Source: Acidovorax sp. Leaf160 (GTDB taxonomy: Bacteria; Pseudomonadota; Gammaproteobacteria; Burkholderiales; Burkholderiaceae_C). From it: DNA of 64,000 nucleotides. The stretch is from positions 425,416 through 489,415 of the forward strand of contig NZ_LMOV01000023.1 in the NCBI RefSeq assembly GCF_001424265.1. Direction: 5' to 3'. The translations under genes were made by a program, and so were the position numbers. The notes under the pieces were generated by a model, which saw nothing but the letters and a program-made list of their open reading frames with translations, was not told the DNA's origin and did not search any database. Below, piece by piece: positions 54,229-63,293 of this stretch. Position 1 is the stretch's first letter, and the number at the start of each line of letters is the position of its first letter.

Positions 54229-54818
54229 GGTGCGGCGCTGTCGCTGCCGGCCGATGCCGCCGGGCTGCCGGCGGCGCCGTTGCCTGCCGTGCCGGCCGCC
54301 ATGCGCGAACCGACGAAGTTGCGCAGCGCCTGCGCCACGCGGCGCGCCACCGAGCCCACCGCATGCGCGGGGGCATCGCCGATCAACCGCGCCAGGTCTT
54401 CCTCGACGTCCCAGCGCACGTGGTCCACCAGCCAGTTGATCTCGGCCGCCAGTTGCACGTCGCCTTCGATGCGGATGGTGGGCTTGTCACCCCGCAACGC
54501 GGTCTGCGCCAGCGACAGGGGAGAGGTTTCGGTGATCTCCAGCCGCAGGTCGGGCGTGGACCCAGCCGGGGCCAGGTCGAGCAGGCCGGCGGGCGTGATC
54601 AACAGCGCCACCGAGTAGGAGCGCCACTGCACATGGGCCACCCTTGCGCGCTGGCGGGCCAGCCGCTCCATCGCCTGGGGTTCCTGCATCAGCACATGGT
54701 TCAGAAACAGCACGGCGCGGTGCTGGACTTCGTGAACCAGCCACTGCGGCGGCTGCGGACCACTGACGAGGCGTTCGAAAAGACCGTCCAGGAACGAAAA
54801 AGGGGACTGTGTTGCCAT
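54225..54818 (-). CDS. ubiJ: Ubiquinone biosynthesis accessory factor UbiJ
   Basis: A 197-residue SCP2-like lipid-binding protein that, with UbiK, organises the ubiquinone complex. SCP2-type strand pattern is visible ([20 protein letters not shown], then [20 protein letters not shown]) and the C-terminus is Ala/Gly/Ser-rich. It is assigned mainly from its place between ubiE and ubiB and from the SCP2 pattern. The start codon at 54818-54816 is in the loop of a terminator-like hairpin (54797-54825), so expression may be controlled there. Confidence 0.87.
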   Translation of the reverse strand: MATQSPFSFLDGLFERLVSGPQPPQWLVHEVQHRAVLFLNHVLMQEPQAMERLARQRARVAHVQWRSYSVALLITPAGLLDLAPAGSTPDLRLEITETSPLSLAQTALRGDKPTIRIEGDVQLAAEINWLVDHVRWDVEEDLARLIGDAPAHAVGSVARRVAQALRNFVGSRMAAGTAGNGAAGSPAASAGSDSAAP

Positions 54819-54825
54819 AGTCCCC
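54797..54825 (-). promoter_or_regulatory. Terminator-like hairpin enclosing the ubiJ start codon
   Basis: On the minus strand GGGGACT (54825-54819) pairs with AGTCCCC (54808-54802) and TTTTT follows (54801-54797). The 10-base loop is ATGGCAACAC, starting with the ubiJ ATG. The structure can end transcription from the Tim44-like gene 95 bp upstream and, when formed in mRNA, would hide or present the start codon and a GGGGA that could act as ribosome site. Confidence 0.7.
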
Positions 54826-54919
54826 GATTATTCCCTGAACTGGCCGCAGTGCACGCGGGCTTTGACCCCACTGCCCCACGGCCATCGGGCGCCGCGCCGT
54901 GCGGCGCGCCCTCACAGGA

Positions 54920-55960
54920 TCACTGCAGCGCCTGCACGCCCGCCACCAGCCAGCCGCTCGAGCCGCTCTTGGGCTTGGTCATGTTCCAGACTTCGCGGAA
55001 CGGGCTCGGGCCGGCCGAGGCTTCCTCGCGGATCATGCCGGAGAACTCGACGCTGGCCATGTAGCCGTCGCCCAGGTCTTCGATGCCCAGCAATTGCGCC
55101 TCGAGCATGACCACCTCGGTGTAGTTGGGCTGATTGGCATCGCGGTGCGTCTCGCGCTCGCGCAGCTGGGTGCGGATCTCCTCCAGCATGCTGTCGGTCA
55201 TCATCGAGCGCAGCGTGCTGATGTCGGAGCTGTCCCATGCGGCCTGCAGCGTGGTGAAGTTGCGCTTGGCCGCAGCCAGGAAACCCTGCGTGTCGAAGCC
55301 TTCCGGCACGCCCCAGTTCTGCGAGCCCGCCAGGGCCGAGCCAATCACCACGCCGGAGGCACCGGCGGCGCCGGTTGCCGCTGCCTGGCGCGACGAGTCG
55401 AACGCCATTGTGCCGCGCTCCCAGGGGCGGGCGGACGCGTCGTTGCCGACGTTGGACGGGCTGTACTGGCGAGGCACCTGGGCGTCGGCGGGCGAGGTCG
55501 CGCCAGCGCCAGCCGCCGCGCCCTGGAAGGCGAAGGGCGACCGGGCCTGCGGCGCGCTGGCCGACTTGCGCGAGCGCATCACCAGGCCGATCACGACCGC
55601 CACCGCCGCCACCATCAGGGCGATCAAGAGGAACTGGCCGAAGGCCTCGCCCATGCCCAGCGAGTGGGCCAGCCAGGCCAGGCCCAGCCCGGCCGCCAGG
55701 CCGCCGAGCATGGCGCCCCAGGGCTTCTTGGCGGCAGCGGCAGGTGCGGCAGCCGCCGTGGCCGGCTTGGCCGCAGCGGCGTTGTTGGTGACGTTCTGCG
55801 CGGGCGCACCGGGCGTGGCGGGCGGCGTTGCGGACTCGCGCTGCGTGACATTGCTGGACTGCTTGCCCAGCGACTTGCCGCCGCCCATGCGCTTGGCGTC
55901 CGCATCGCCATGCGCGACGGCAAGCATCGCGACCAGAACCACGGACCAGAGTTTCATCAT
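54920..55960 (-). CDS. Tim44-like domain protein
   Basis: A 346-residue exported or membrane protein. It has a signal-like N-terminus (LWSVVLVAMLAVAHGDADAK), an Ala/Pro-rich linker, a central hydrophobic pair of segments (MLGGLAAGLGLAWLAHSLGM and FLLIALMVAAVAVVIGLVM), and a C-terminal Tim44-like domain (GFDTQGFLAAAKRNFTTLQA, YTEVVMLEAQLLGIEDLGDG). Function in bacteria is unproven; the C-terminal fold binds lipids or membranes. Its place between ubiE and ubiJ is a frequent betaproteobacterial arrangement, so it may help organise the ubiquinone enzymes. Confidence 0.87.
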   Translation of the reverse strand: MMKLWSVVLVAMLAVAHGDADAKRMGGGKSLGKQSSNVTQRESATPPATPGAPAQNVTNNAAAAKPATAAAAPAAAAKKPWGAMLGGLAAGLGLAWLAHSLGMGEAFGQFLLIALMVAAVAVVIGLVMRSRKSASAPQARSPFAFQGAAAGAGATSPADAQVPRQYSPSNVGNDASARPWERGTMAFDSSRQAAATGAAGASGVVIGSALAGSQNWGVPEGFDTQGFLAAAKRNFTTLQAAWDSSDISTLRSMMTDSMLEEIRTQLRERETHRDANQPNYTEVVMLEAQLLGIEDLGDGYMASVEFSGMIREEASAGPSPFREVWNMTKPKSGSSGWLVAGVQALQ

Positions 55961-56000
55961 GTCATCTCCTGTTGATCTTTATCGAGCCCGCGCGCGCGGG

Positions 56001-56732
56001 TCAGCACTTGATTCCAACATGCAGCGCCACCATTCCGCCAGTCATGTTGTGATAGTCCACATGTCCAAAGCCATTTTGCTGCATGAGGGATTTGAGCTCC
56101 TCCTGCCCCGGATGCATGCGGATCGACTCGGCCAGGTAACGGTAGCTGGCGTCGTCGCCTGCCACCAGCTTGCCCAGGCGCGGCAGCACCTTGAACGAAT
56201 ACCAGTCGTAGGCTTTTTCGAGCGGCTTGGCGACCTTGGAGAATTCCAGCACCAGCAGCCGGCCGCCGGGCTTGAGCACGCGGCACATCTCGGCGATGGC
56301 CACGTCCTTGTGGGTCATGTTGCGCAGGCCGAAGGCCACGCTCACCACGTCGAAATGCGCGTCGGGAAACGGCAGCCGCTCCGCATCGCAGACCAGCGTG
56401 GGCAGCACCAGGCCTTCGTCGATCAGGCGGTCGCGGCCGACGCGCAGCATGGACTCGTTGATGTCGGTGTGCACCACCCGGCCGGTGGTGCCGACCTTGC
56501 GGGCGAAGGCGCGTGCGAGGTCGCCCGTGCCGCCAGCAATGTCCAGCACCTGGCTTCCTTCGCGCAGGTTCGCGACCATGACCGTATAGGCCTTCCAGGC
56601 GCGATGCAGGCCTGCCGACATCAGGTCGTTCATGACGTCGTACTTGGAAGCGACCGAATCGAACACGCCGCGCACGTGGCGCGCCTTGTCCTGCTCGTCG
56701 ACCGATTGGAAACCGAAATGCGTGGTGCTCAT
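56001..56732 (-). CDS. ubiE: Ubiquinone/menaquinone biosynthesis methyltransferase UbiE
   Basis: C-methylates the quinone ring in ubiquinone synthesis. The 243-residue product has the family start [23 protein letters not shown]-binding motif [21 protein letters not shown], motif [22 protein letters not shown], and [20 protein letters not shown]. It heads the ubiE-Tim44-ubiJ-ubiB run on the minus strand. The DUF971 gene lies upstream, 272 bp away. Confidence 0.97.
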   Translation of the reverse strand: MSTTHFGFQSVDEQDKARHVRGVFDSVASKYDVMNDLMSAGLHRAWKAYTVMVANLREGSQVLDIAGGTGDLARAFARKVGTTGRVVHTDINESMLRVGRDRLIDEGLVLPTLVCDAERLPFPDAHFDVVSVAFGLRNMTHKDVAIAEMCRVLKPGGRLLVLEFSKVAKPLEKAYDWYSFKVLPRLGKLVAGDDASYRYLAESIRMHPGQEELKSLMQQNGFGHVDYHNMTGGMVALHVGIKC

Positions 56733-56860
56733 GCCCCGATGTTAGGCGCCGGCCCGGGGGGCGTACAGCGACAACCCCCTGGGGGCCTGGGGCATCTGTC
56801 GCTTGCAGGTTGAAAGATGCCCCTGGAACGTGCCGACGATGTGCCAGGAGGCCTGCCCAG

Positions 56861-56904
56861 GGACGTGCAAGGGACGTGCAAGGGACGTGCAAAGGACGTG
56901 CAGA
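56861..56904. repeat. 11-bp tandem repeat upstream of ubiE
   Basis: GGACGTGCAAG occurs at 56861-56871 and 56872-56882, GGACGTGCAAA at 56883-56893 and a partial GGACGTGCAG after it. A looser related ACGTGCC is at 56827. It lies in the 272-bp spacer between ubiE and the DUF971 gene, where the ubiE promoter should be. Confidence 0.85.
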
Positions 56905-57004
56905 CGTGTCGCCGGGATGGGCGGCAGCGCCCGGTGCGCGGGGCCCGGTGCGCACCGGGCCATGCGTTGCGCGCGGCGCGGTGATGCGCGCGTAGCTTGC
57001 TCGC

Positions 57005-57439
57005 TCAGTGCCCGCCGCCGCAGCCGTGGCCGTGGGCATGGCCGCCGGCCGGCTTGGCTGCCATGGGCGCATCGCGGTCCACGCCGGCCGCCGCGAGCCG
57101 CGCTGCGTAGTCGTTCCAGAGCGCCGCTTCTTCGCGGCCCAGCTGGTAGAGGTAGTCCCACGAGAAGATGCCGCTGTCGTGGCCGTCGGAGAACGTGGGC
57201 TTGACCGCGTAGTTGCCCACGGGCTCCAGCGACACCAGCGTCACGTCGCGCTTGCCGGTCTGCAGCACCTCCTGGCCGGGGCCATGGCCCTGCACCTCGG
57301 CCGAGGGCGAATACACGCGCATCAGCTCGAAGGGAATGCGGAAGGCCGCGCCGTCGGAGAATGTGACTTCCAGCACGCGCGAGGCGCCGTGCACCGTGAT
57401 TGCTTGCGGCGTGGGAGCGCCTGCGGTCAAACCTGCCAT
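57005..57439 (-). CDS. DUF971-family protein with His-rich C-terminus
   Basis: A 144-residue protein with one DUF971 domain (AITVHGASRVLEVTFSDGAA, KPTFSDGHDSGIFSWDYLYQ), the domain also found at the N-terminus of gamma-butyrobetaine hydroxylases. Its role when alone is unclear; it is usually upstream of ubiE, as here. The last residues, GGHAHGHGCGGGH, are a strong metal-binding type tail and are not part of the core domain. The ATG at 57439 gives a short Ala/Gly/Thr start before the domain. Confidence 0.88.
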   Translation of the reverse strand: MAGLTAGAPTPQAITVHGASRVLEVTFSDGAAFRIPFELMRVYSPSAEVQGHGPGQEVLQTGKRDVTLVSLEPVGNYAVKPTFSDGHDSGIFSWDYLYQLGREEAALWNDYAARLAAAGVDRDAPMAAKPAGGHAHGHGCGGGH

Positions 57440-57635
57440 GGAGATTGCACCTGTCCTTGCTGTGGAACTGACTGGGGGAAAGAGAACGGCCCGCATTGTC
57501 ACACCGCGCCCGCAAGATCGGCCACGCCGGCCGCGCCCAGCCCCAAGGGCAGGCGGCAGCGGCCCCTGCGGGCATTGACCCTCCCGACCATCGCGGTTAC
57601 CTTTGCTTGCAAGGCAAGCCCCACCCTCATCGTTC

Positions 57636-58700
57636 ATGCAAGCGACTTCCCCTCCGGCGACGCAACCCAGCCTCGCGCACAAGGCGTTCTGGATCATGTC
57701 GCGGCGCGTCACCGTGATGGCGGCCGGGGTGGACCTGGCGTTCCTGCCGCTGTTCCTGGCGTTGGGCTCGCCCCTGCTGGCCTGGCTCAACGTGCTCAGC
57801 ATGGCGCTCTACGCCACCGCCTACTGGCTGCTGCTGCGCCGAGCCAACAGCGCCGCCCTGCTGCTGATCTGGCTGGAGGTGACGGGCCATGCCGCGCTGG
57901 GCACCTGGCTCATCGGATGGGACAGCGGGTTTCACTACTACCTGCTGATGTTCATCCCCGCCATCACCGTCAGCGCCCGCCATCTGGCACGCCCCGCCCT
58001 GCTCCTGCTGGTGCTGTTCGGTTTCTATCTCGGGCTGCATGCGTTGTCGCACCATGCCGGCGCGCAGATGCCGCTCACCGACCATGGCCTGGCCGTGGTG
58101 CATGGCTTCAATGTGGCCGTGGTGTTCTGCATGGCGGCCTACACGGCCCGCTTCTACTACGCCACCGTGCGCCGGGCAGAGGCGCAGCTGCAGGCCCAGG
58201 CTGCCACCGATCCGTTGACGGGCCTGTCCAACCGCCGCAGCCTGATCGCCCGCGCCGAGCAGACCCTGGTGCGGGCGCGTGCCGCAGGCCGGCCCACGGC
58301 CCTCGTCATCGCGGACATTGACCACTTCAAGCAGATCAACGACCGCCATGGCCACGATGCCGGCGACCAGGTGCTGGTGAGTACGGCCGAGCTGCTGCGC
58401 GGCGCAAGCCGGGCTCAGGACATGGTGGCGCGGTGGGGCGGCGAGGAGTTCCTGGTGCTGCTGCCGGACACCTCCCTGGAGGACGCGCAATCGGTGGCCG
58501 AGCGCATCCGCTGCGCCGTGGCGGGCCATGCCACTCACCCAGCCGGCGCGCCGCTCACCGCGACACTCTCCCTGGGGGTGTGCGAGGTGCGGGGCGACGA
58601 GTCGCTGTCCGGCGCCATCGCCCGGGCCGACGGCGCGCTCTACCAAAGCAAGCAGGCCGGGCGCAACCGCGTGACGGTCGCCGGCAGCGGCGCCGGCTGA
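57636..58700 (+). CDS. Membrane-bound diguanylate cyclase (GGDEF)
   Basis: Makes c-di-GMP. The 354-residue product has about six hydrophobic N-terminal segments (AGVDLAFLPLFLALGSPLLA, AITVSARHLARPALLLLVLF, and others) of an undefined sensor type, then a GGDEF domain from TDPLTGLSNRRSLIARAEQT, with metal/GTP residues in VIADIDHFKQINDRHGHDAG and active-site GGEEF in MVARWGGEEFLVLLPDTSL. The inhibitory I-site RxxD is present as RAQD five residues before GGEEF, so it should be feedback-controlled. The ATG at 57636 is preferred over upstream sequence. It is convergent with the HIT gene. Confidence 0.92.
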   Translation: MQATSPPATQPSLAHKAFWIMSRRVTVMAAGVDLAFLPLFLALGSPLLAWLNVLSMALYATAYWLLLRRANSAALLLIWLEVTGHAALGTWLIGWDSGFHYYLLMFIPAITVSARHLARPALLLLVLFGFYLGLHALSHHAGAQMPLTDHGLAVVHGFNVAVVFCMAAYTARFYYATVRRAEAQLQAQAATDPLTGLSNRRSLIARAEQTLVRARAAGRPTALVIADIDHFKQINDRHGHDAGDQVLVSTAELLRGASRAQDMVARWGGEEFLVLLPDTSLEDAQSVAERIRCAVAGHATHPAGAPLTATLSLGVCEVRGDESLSGAIARADGALYQSKQAGRNRVTVAGSGAG

Positions 58701-58754
58701 ACGGCCGCCCTGGAGGGTGCGGTCGGTTTCGCAGGCAGACCGCCTGCCGCTGCC

Positions 58755-59186
58755 TCACACCAGGCGATCGAGCTGCTTGCGCAGGGCTTGCTCCACCGCC
58801 GGCAAACGCTCGGCCACCTGCGCCTCCAGCGCCGGATCGCGCTCGCGCTGGGGCGCTGCCCAGACGGGCGCGGGAAAGTGGCTGTCCCAGGCGAAACGGG
58901 CGATCACGTGCCAGTGCAGGTGCGGCACCATGTTGCCCAGCGCCGCCAGGTTGATCTTGCCTGGCTGCAGCTCGGCGCGCAGCACCTGCTCCACGACCGT
59001 CACGACCTCCATGCACAGCAGCCGCTCGGGTGCGGACAGATCGGAGAACTCCGCCACGTGCGCGTTCCAGACCACACGGTAGAAGGCGGGAAAGCCCGCT
59101 TCCTCGGCGCGGATGACGCGCAGCTTCTGCCCACGCCACACCAGCACGCCCCCGTCGCCGCCGCACAGCGGGCAGGCCGATGCCAT
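58755..59186 (-). CDS. HIT-family protein
   Basis: A 143-residue nucleotide-binding protein with the histidine triad HLHWHVIARF (HxHxH form) and the family strand RVIRAEEAGFPAFYRVVWNA. Substrate unknown; related proteins hydrolyse nucleoside phosphoramidates or Ap4A. A CPLCGG near the start could bind zinc. Its ATG shares one base with the stop of the large oxidoreductase (TGATG), so the two are translated together. Confidence 0.9.
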   Translation of the reverse strand: MASACPLCGGDGGVLVWRGQKLRVIRAEEAGFPAFYRVVWNAHVAEFSDLSAPERLLCMEVVTVVEQVLRAELQPGKINLAALGNMVPHLHWHVIARFAWDSHFPAPVWAAPQRERDPALEAQVAERLPAVEQALRKQLDRLV

Positions 59187-62100
59187 CAGACCAGCACCCG
59201 CTCGATGCCGCCCGCGTTGGCGCGCTGCACGTATTCGGGCATCCAGTTCTCGCCCAGGATCTCGCGCGCCATCTCGACGACGATGTAGTCGGCTTCGAGC
59301 AGGCCGTTCTGAAGGTCGTCCTGGTAGCGGTTCAGGCCCTGCAGGCAGCTGGGGCAGCTGGTCAGGATCTTCACGTTCTCCTGCGGGGCGACGGCGCCGC
59401 TGGCGCGCAGCTTGGCCTCGCCCTTGCGGATTTCTTCTTCCTTGCGGAAGCGCACCTGCGTGGAGATGTCCGGCCGGGTCACGCCCAGCGTGCCCGATTC
59501 GCCGCAGCAGCGCTCGCTCTTCAGCACCTGCTCGCCCACCAGCGCCTTGACGGTCTTCATCGAGTCCTGCTGCTTCATCGGGCTGTGGCAGGGCTCGTGA
59601 TAGAGGTAGGCGCCCTTGCCCTGCAGCGTGATGTCCTTTTCCAGCAGGTATTCGTGGATGTCGATGATGCGGCAGCCCGGGAAGATCTTGTCGAACTGGT
59701 AGCCCTGCAGCTGGTCGTAGCAGGTGCCGCAGCTGACCACCACCGTCTTGATGTCCAGGTAGTTCAGCGTGTTGGCCACGCGGTGGAACAGCACGCGGTT
59801 GTCGGTGATCATCTTCTCGGCCTTGTCGAACTGGCCGCTGCCCCGCTGGGGGTAGCCGCAGCACAGGTAACCGGGCGGCAGCACGGTCTGCACGCCCACA
59901 TGCCAGAGCATGGCCTGCGTCGCCAGACCGACCTGCGAGAACAGGCGCTCGGAACCGCAGCCGGGGAAGTAGAACACCGCCTCCGTCTCGGCCGTGGTGG
60001 CGGCCGGGTTGCGGATGATGGGCACGTAGTCCTTGTCCTCGATGTCCAGCAGCGCGCGCGCCGTCTTCTTGGGCAGGCCGCCCGGCAGCTTCTTGTTGAT
60101 GAAGTGGATGACCTGTTCCTTCACCGGCGCCGTGCCCACCGTGGCGGGCGGGTGCGCGGTCTGCTTGCGGCCAAAGCCGCGCAGCAGATCGACGGCCATG
60201 CGCTGGGCCTTGAAGCCCACGTCCACCATGGCGGTGCGCATCAGTTTGATGGTGTCCGGGTTGGTGGCGTTGAGCATGCCCATGGCCAGGGCGTTGCCCG
60301 GGCGGAAGGTCTTCTTGCCCATCTTGCGCAGCAGGTTGCGCATGTTCATGGTCACGTCGCCGAAGTCGATCTTGACCGGGCACGGCGTGTAGCACTTGTG
60401 ACAGACGGTGCAATGGTCGGCCACGTCTTCGAACTCCTGCCAGTGCTTGATGGACACGCCCCGGCGCGTCTGCTCTTCGTAGAGGAAGGCCTCGACCAGC
60501 AGCGACGTCGCCAGGATCTTGTTGCGCGGGCTGTAGAGCAGGCTGGCGCGCGGCACGTGGGTGGCGCACACCGGCTTGCACTTGCCGCAGCGCAGGCAGT
60601 CCTTGACCGAATCGGCGATGGCGCCGATGTCGCTCTGCTGCATGATGAGCGACTCGTGCCCCATCAGCCCGAAGCTGGGCGTGTAGGCATTGGTCAGGTC
60701 CGAATACATCAGCGATTCGCGGGTCGAAACGGCCGCTGGCGCTTTTCCTGCCTGGGCAGATTGCTCCGGATTACGTAGCAGCTTGCCCTTGTTGAAGCGG
60801 CCCTGCGGGTCCACGCGGCGCTTGTAGTCGGCGAAGGGGCGCAGTTCGTCGTCGGTCAAGAATTCGAGCTTGGTGATGCCGATGCCGTGCTCGCCCGAGA
60901 TCACGCCGTTCAGGCTGCGCGCCAGCACCATGATGCGCGCCACGGCCTCGTGCGCGGTCTGCAGCATGTCGTAGTCGTCGCTGTTGACCGGCAGGTTGGT
61001 GTGCACGTTGCCGTCGCCGGCATGCATGTGCAGCGCCACCCACACGCGGCCCTTGAGCACGCGCTGGTGGATGGCCTGTGCCTCGTCCATGATGGGTTTG
61101 AAGGCGGCGCCGGCGAAGATCTTGGCGAGCGGCTCGCGCAGCTGCGTCTTCCAGCTGGCGCGCAGGGTGTGGTCCTGCAGCTGCGGGAACAGCGTCTCCA
61201 CGTCACACAGCCAGCCGCTCCACTGCGCCCGCACCTCGCCGATCAGCGCCACGGCCTGGGCGACACGGTCTTCCAGCAGCTCGGCCGACGGAATCTCGTG
61301 CGCGTCGTCCTGGCGGCCCAGCGGCAGGTTGCCGCGCAGGAAGAAATCTTCCAGCGCATCGCACAGCTTGAGCTTGTTGCGCAGCGACAGTTCGATGTTG
61401 ATGCGCTCGATGCCGTCGGTGTATTCGGCCATGCGCGGCAGCGGGATCACCACGTCTTCGTTGATCTTGAAGGCGTTGGTGTGGCGGCTGATGGCAGCCG
61501 TGCGCTTGCGGTCCAGCCAGAACTTCTTGCGCGCCTCGGGGCTGATGGCGATGAAGCCCTCGCCCGCGCGCGAATTGGCGATGCGCACCACTTCGCTGGT
61601 CACGCGCGCCACCGCATCGGCGTCGTCGCCCGCGATGTCGCCGAACAGCACCATCTTGGGCAGGCCGCCGCCGTGCTTCTTGCTCTTGGTGGCGTAGCCC
61701 ACGGCTTTCAGGTAACGGTCGTCCAGATGCTCCAGGCCGGCCAGCAGCACGCCCGAGCGCTTCTGCTCGGCGAACATGAAGTCCTTGATCTCGACGATCG
61801 AGGGCACGGCGTCCTTGGCGTTGCCAAAGAACTCCAGGCACACGGTGCGGGTGTGCGCCGGCATGCGGTGCACCACCCAGCGCGCGCTGGTGATCAGGCC
61901 GTCGCAGCCTTCCTTCTGGATGCCCGGCAGGCCGGAGAGGAACTTGTCCGTCACGTCCTTGCCGAGGCCCTCCTTGCGGAAGGTGCGGCCGGGGATCGCC
62001 AGCTGCTCGGTGCGGATCGGCGTCCTGCCGTCGGCCTCGAAGTACTGCAGCTCGAACGTGGCCGTCTCCACGTCGTGGATCTTGCCCATGTTGTGGTCCA

Positions 62101-63100
62101 GGCGCGTGACTTCCAGCCACTGCGCCTCGGGCGTCACCATGCGCCAGCTGACCAGGTTGTCCAGCGCCGTGCCCCACAGCACGGCCTTCTTGCCGCCCGC
62201 GTTCATGGCGATGTTGCCGCCGATGCACGAAGCCTCGGCGCTGGTCGGATCGACCGCGAAGACGAAGCCCGCGCGCTCGGCCGCGTCGGCCACGCGCTGG
62301 GTGACGACGCCGGCTTCCGTCCAGATGGTGCCCACTTCGCCTTCGATGCCGGGCAGGCGGAGCATCTCCACCTCGGTCATGGCTTCGAGCTTCTCGGTGT
62401 TGATGACCACGCTGCGCCAGGTCAGCGGAATGGCGCCGCCGGTGTAGCCGGTGCCGCCGCCGCGCGGAATGATGGTCAGCTCCAGCTCGATACAGGCCTT
62501 GACCAGCGCGGCCATCTCGGCCTCGGTGTCGGGCGTGAGCACCACGAACGGATATTCGACGCGCCAGTCGGTCGCGTCGGTCACGTGCGACACGCGCGAG
62601 AGGCCGTCGAACTTGATGTTGTCCTTGGCCGTGTGGCGGCCCAGGCGCTTTTGCACCTGGCGGCGCAGCTGCGCGGCTTCCACGAAGGTGGCGTCGAACT
62701 CGGCGATGGCGCGGCGGGCCGCATCGACCAGCTGGCCGACCAGGCGGTCGCGCTCCTCGTCTTCACCGGGAGTGCGGCGCTTGCCGATCTCCGTCAGGCG
62801 GTGCTGCAGCGCCTCCACCAGGGCCTTGCGGCGGCCTTCGTTGTCCAGCAGGTCGTCCTGCAGATAAGGGTTGCGCTGCACCACCCAGATGTCGCCCAGC
62901 ACCTCGTAGAGCATGCGGGCGGAGCGGCCGGTGCGGCGCTCGCGGCGCAGCTGGTCCAGCACGTCCCAGGAGGCAGCACCCAACAGGCGGATGACGATTT
63001 CCCGGTCGGAAAACGAGGTGTAGTTGTAGGGAATCTCGCGCAGACGGGCGGGCTCGGCGGCCTGCGTCTGCAAGGCAGCCAACGCTATCGGAACATTCAT
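59186..63100 (-). CDS. Giant FAD-linked oxidase with Fe-S and CCG domains (DUF3683-type)
   Basis: A 1304-residue fused oxidoreductase. Order seen: an N-terminal DUF3683 region, a PCMH-type FAD domain ([20 protein letters not shown] and [15 protein letters not shown]), the FAD-linked oxidase C-terminal domain ([32 protein letters not shown]), two [4Fe-4S] motifs [17 protein letters not shown] and [14 protein letters not shown], and CCG-type blocks ([47 protein letters not shown]). The plan resembles D-lactate/D-2-hydroxyglutarate dehydrogenases such as YdiJ, extended. Adjacent serA suggests 2-hydroxyglutarate as substrate; this is inference. Electrons should go to the quinone pool. Confidence 0.85.
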   Translation of the reverse strand: MNVPIALAALQTQAAEPARLREIPYNYTSFSDREIVIRLLGAASWDVLDQLRRERRTGRSARMLYEVLGDIWVVQRNPYLQDDLLDNEGRRKALVEALQHRLTEIGKRRTPGEDEERDRLVGQLVDAARRAIAEFDATFVEAAQLRRQVQKRLGRHTAKDNIKFDGLSRVSHVTDATDWRVEYPFVVLTPDTEAEMAALVKACIELELTIIPRGGGTGYTGGAIPLTWRSVVINTEKLEAMTEVEMLRLPGIEGEVGTIWTEAGVVTQRVADAAERAGFVFAVDPTSAEASCIGGNIAMNAGGKKAVLWGTALDNLVSWRMVTPEAQWLEVTRLDHNMGKIHDVETATFELQYFEADGRTPIRTEQLAIPGRTFRKEGLGKDVTDKFLSGLPGIQKEGCDGLITSARWVVHRMPAHTRTVCLEFFGNAKDAVPSIVEIKDFMFAEQKRSGVLLAGLEHLDDRYLKAVGYATKSKKHGGGLPKMVLFGDIAGDDADAVARVTSEVVRIANSRAGEGFIAISPEARKKFWLDRKRTAAISRHTNAFKINEDVVIPLPRMAEYTDGIERINIELSLRNKLKLCDALEDFFLRGNLPLGRQDDAHEIPSAELLEDRVAQAVALIGEVRAQWSGWLCDVETLFPQLQDHTLRASWKTQLREPLAKIFAGAAFKPIMDEAQAIHQRVLKGRVWVALHMHAGDGNVHTNLPVNSDDYDMLQTAHEAVARIMVLARSLNGVISGEHGIGITKLEFLTDDELRPFADYKRRVDPQGRFNKGKLLRNPEQSAQAGKAPAAVSTRESLMYSDLTNAYTPSFGLMGHESLIMQQSDIGAIADSVKDCLRCGKCKPVCATHVPRASLLYSPRNKILATSLLVEAFLYEEQTRRGVSIKHWQEFEDVADHCTVCHKCYTPCPVKIDFGDVTMNMRNLLRKMGKKTFRPGNALAMGMLNATNPDTIKLMRTAMVDVGFKAQRMAVDLLRGFGRKQTAHPPATVGTAPVKEQVIHFINKKLPGGLPKKTARALLDIEDKDYVPIIRNPAATTAETEAVFYFPGCGSERLFSQVGLATQAMLWHVGVQTVLPPGYLCCGYPQRGSGQFDKAEKMITDNRVLFHRVANTLNYLDIKTVVVSCGTCYDQLQGYQFDKIFPGCRIIDIHEYLLEKDITLQGKGAYLYHEPCHSPMKQQDSMKTVKALVGEQVLKSERCCGESGTLGVTRPDISTQVRFRKEEEIRKGEAKLRASGAVAPQENVKILTSCPSCLQGLNRYQDDLQNGLLEADYIVVEMAREILGENWMPEYVQRANAGGIERVLV

Positions 63101-63238
63101 GGGGTCAACCTGGGTAGGGCGCAGGGCGCGCCCGTCATGCCTCGGGGGACGGGATTTTAATCGCTGCCCGCCCTGCCCGCCCGCCGCCGCGCACGCCCGG
63201 CAGGCGCGCGCGGGCCGCCCGACCCCGATTTTTACGCC

Positions 63239-63292
63239 AAATCAGCCGCAAGCGCCCGTCATACGAGCACCTTTAGCTATCAAATATATAGC
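63239..63292 (-). repeat. Copy I of the 54-bp GCTAT/ATAGC element
   Basis: On the minus strand GCTAT 63292-63288, ATAGC 63280-63276, GCGC 63255-63252, GGC 63247-63245, TTT 63241-63239. Block distances equal the template. It starts one base after the serA stop codon (63296-63294), in the serA-oxidoreductase spacer. Confidence 0.85.
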
Positions 63293-63293
63293 A

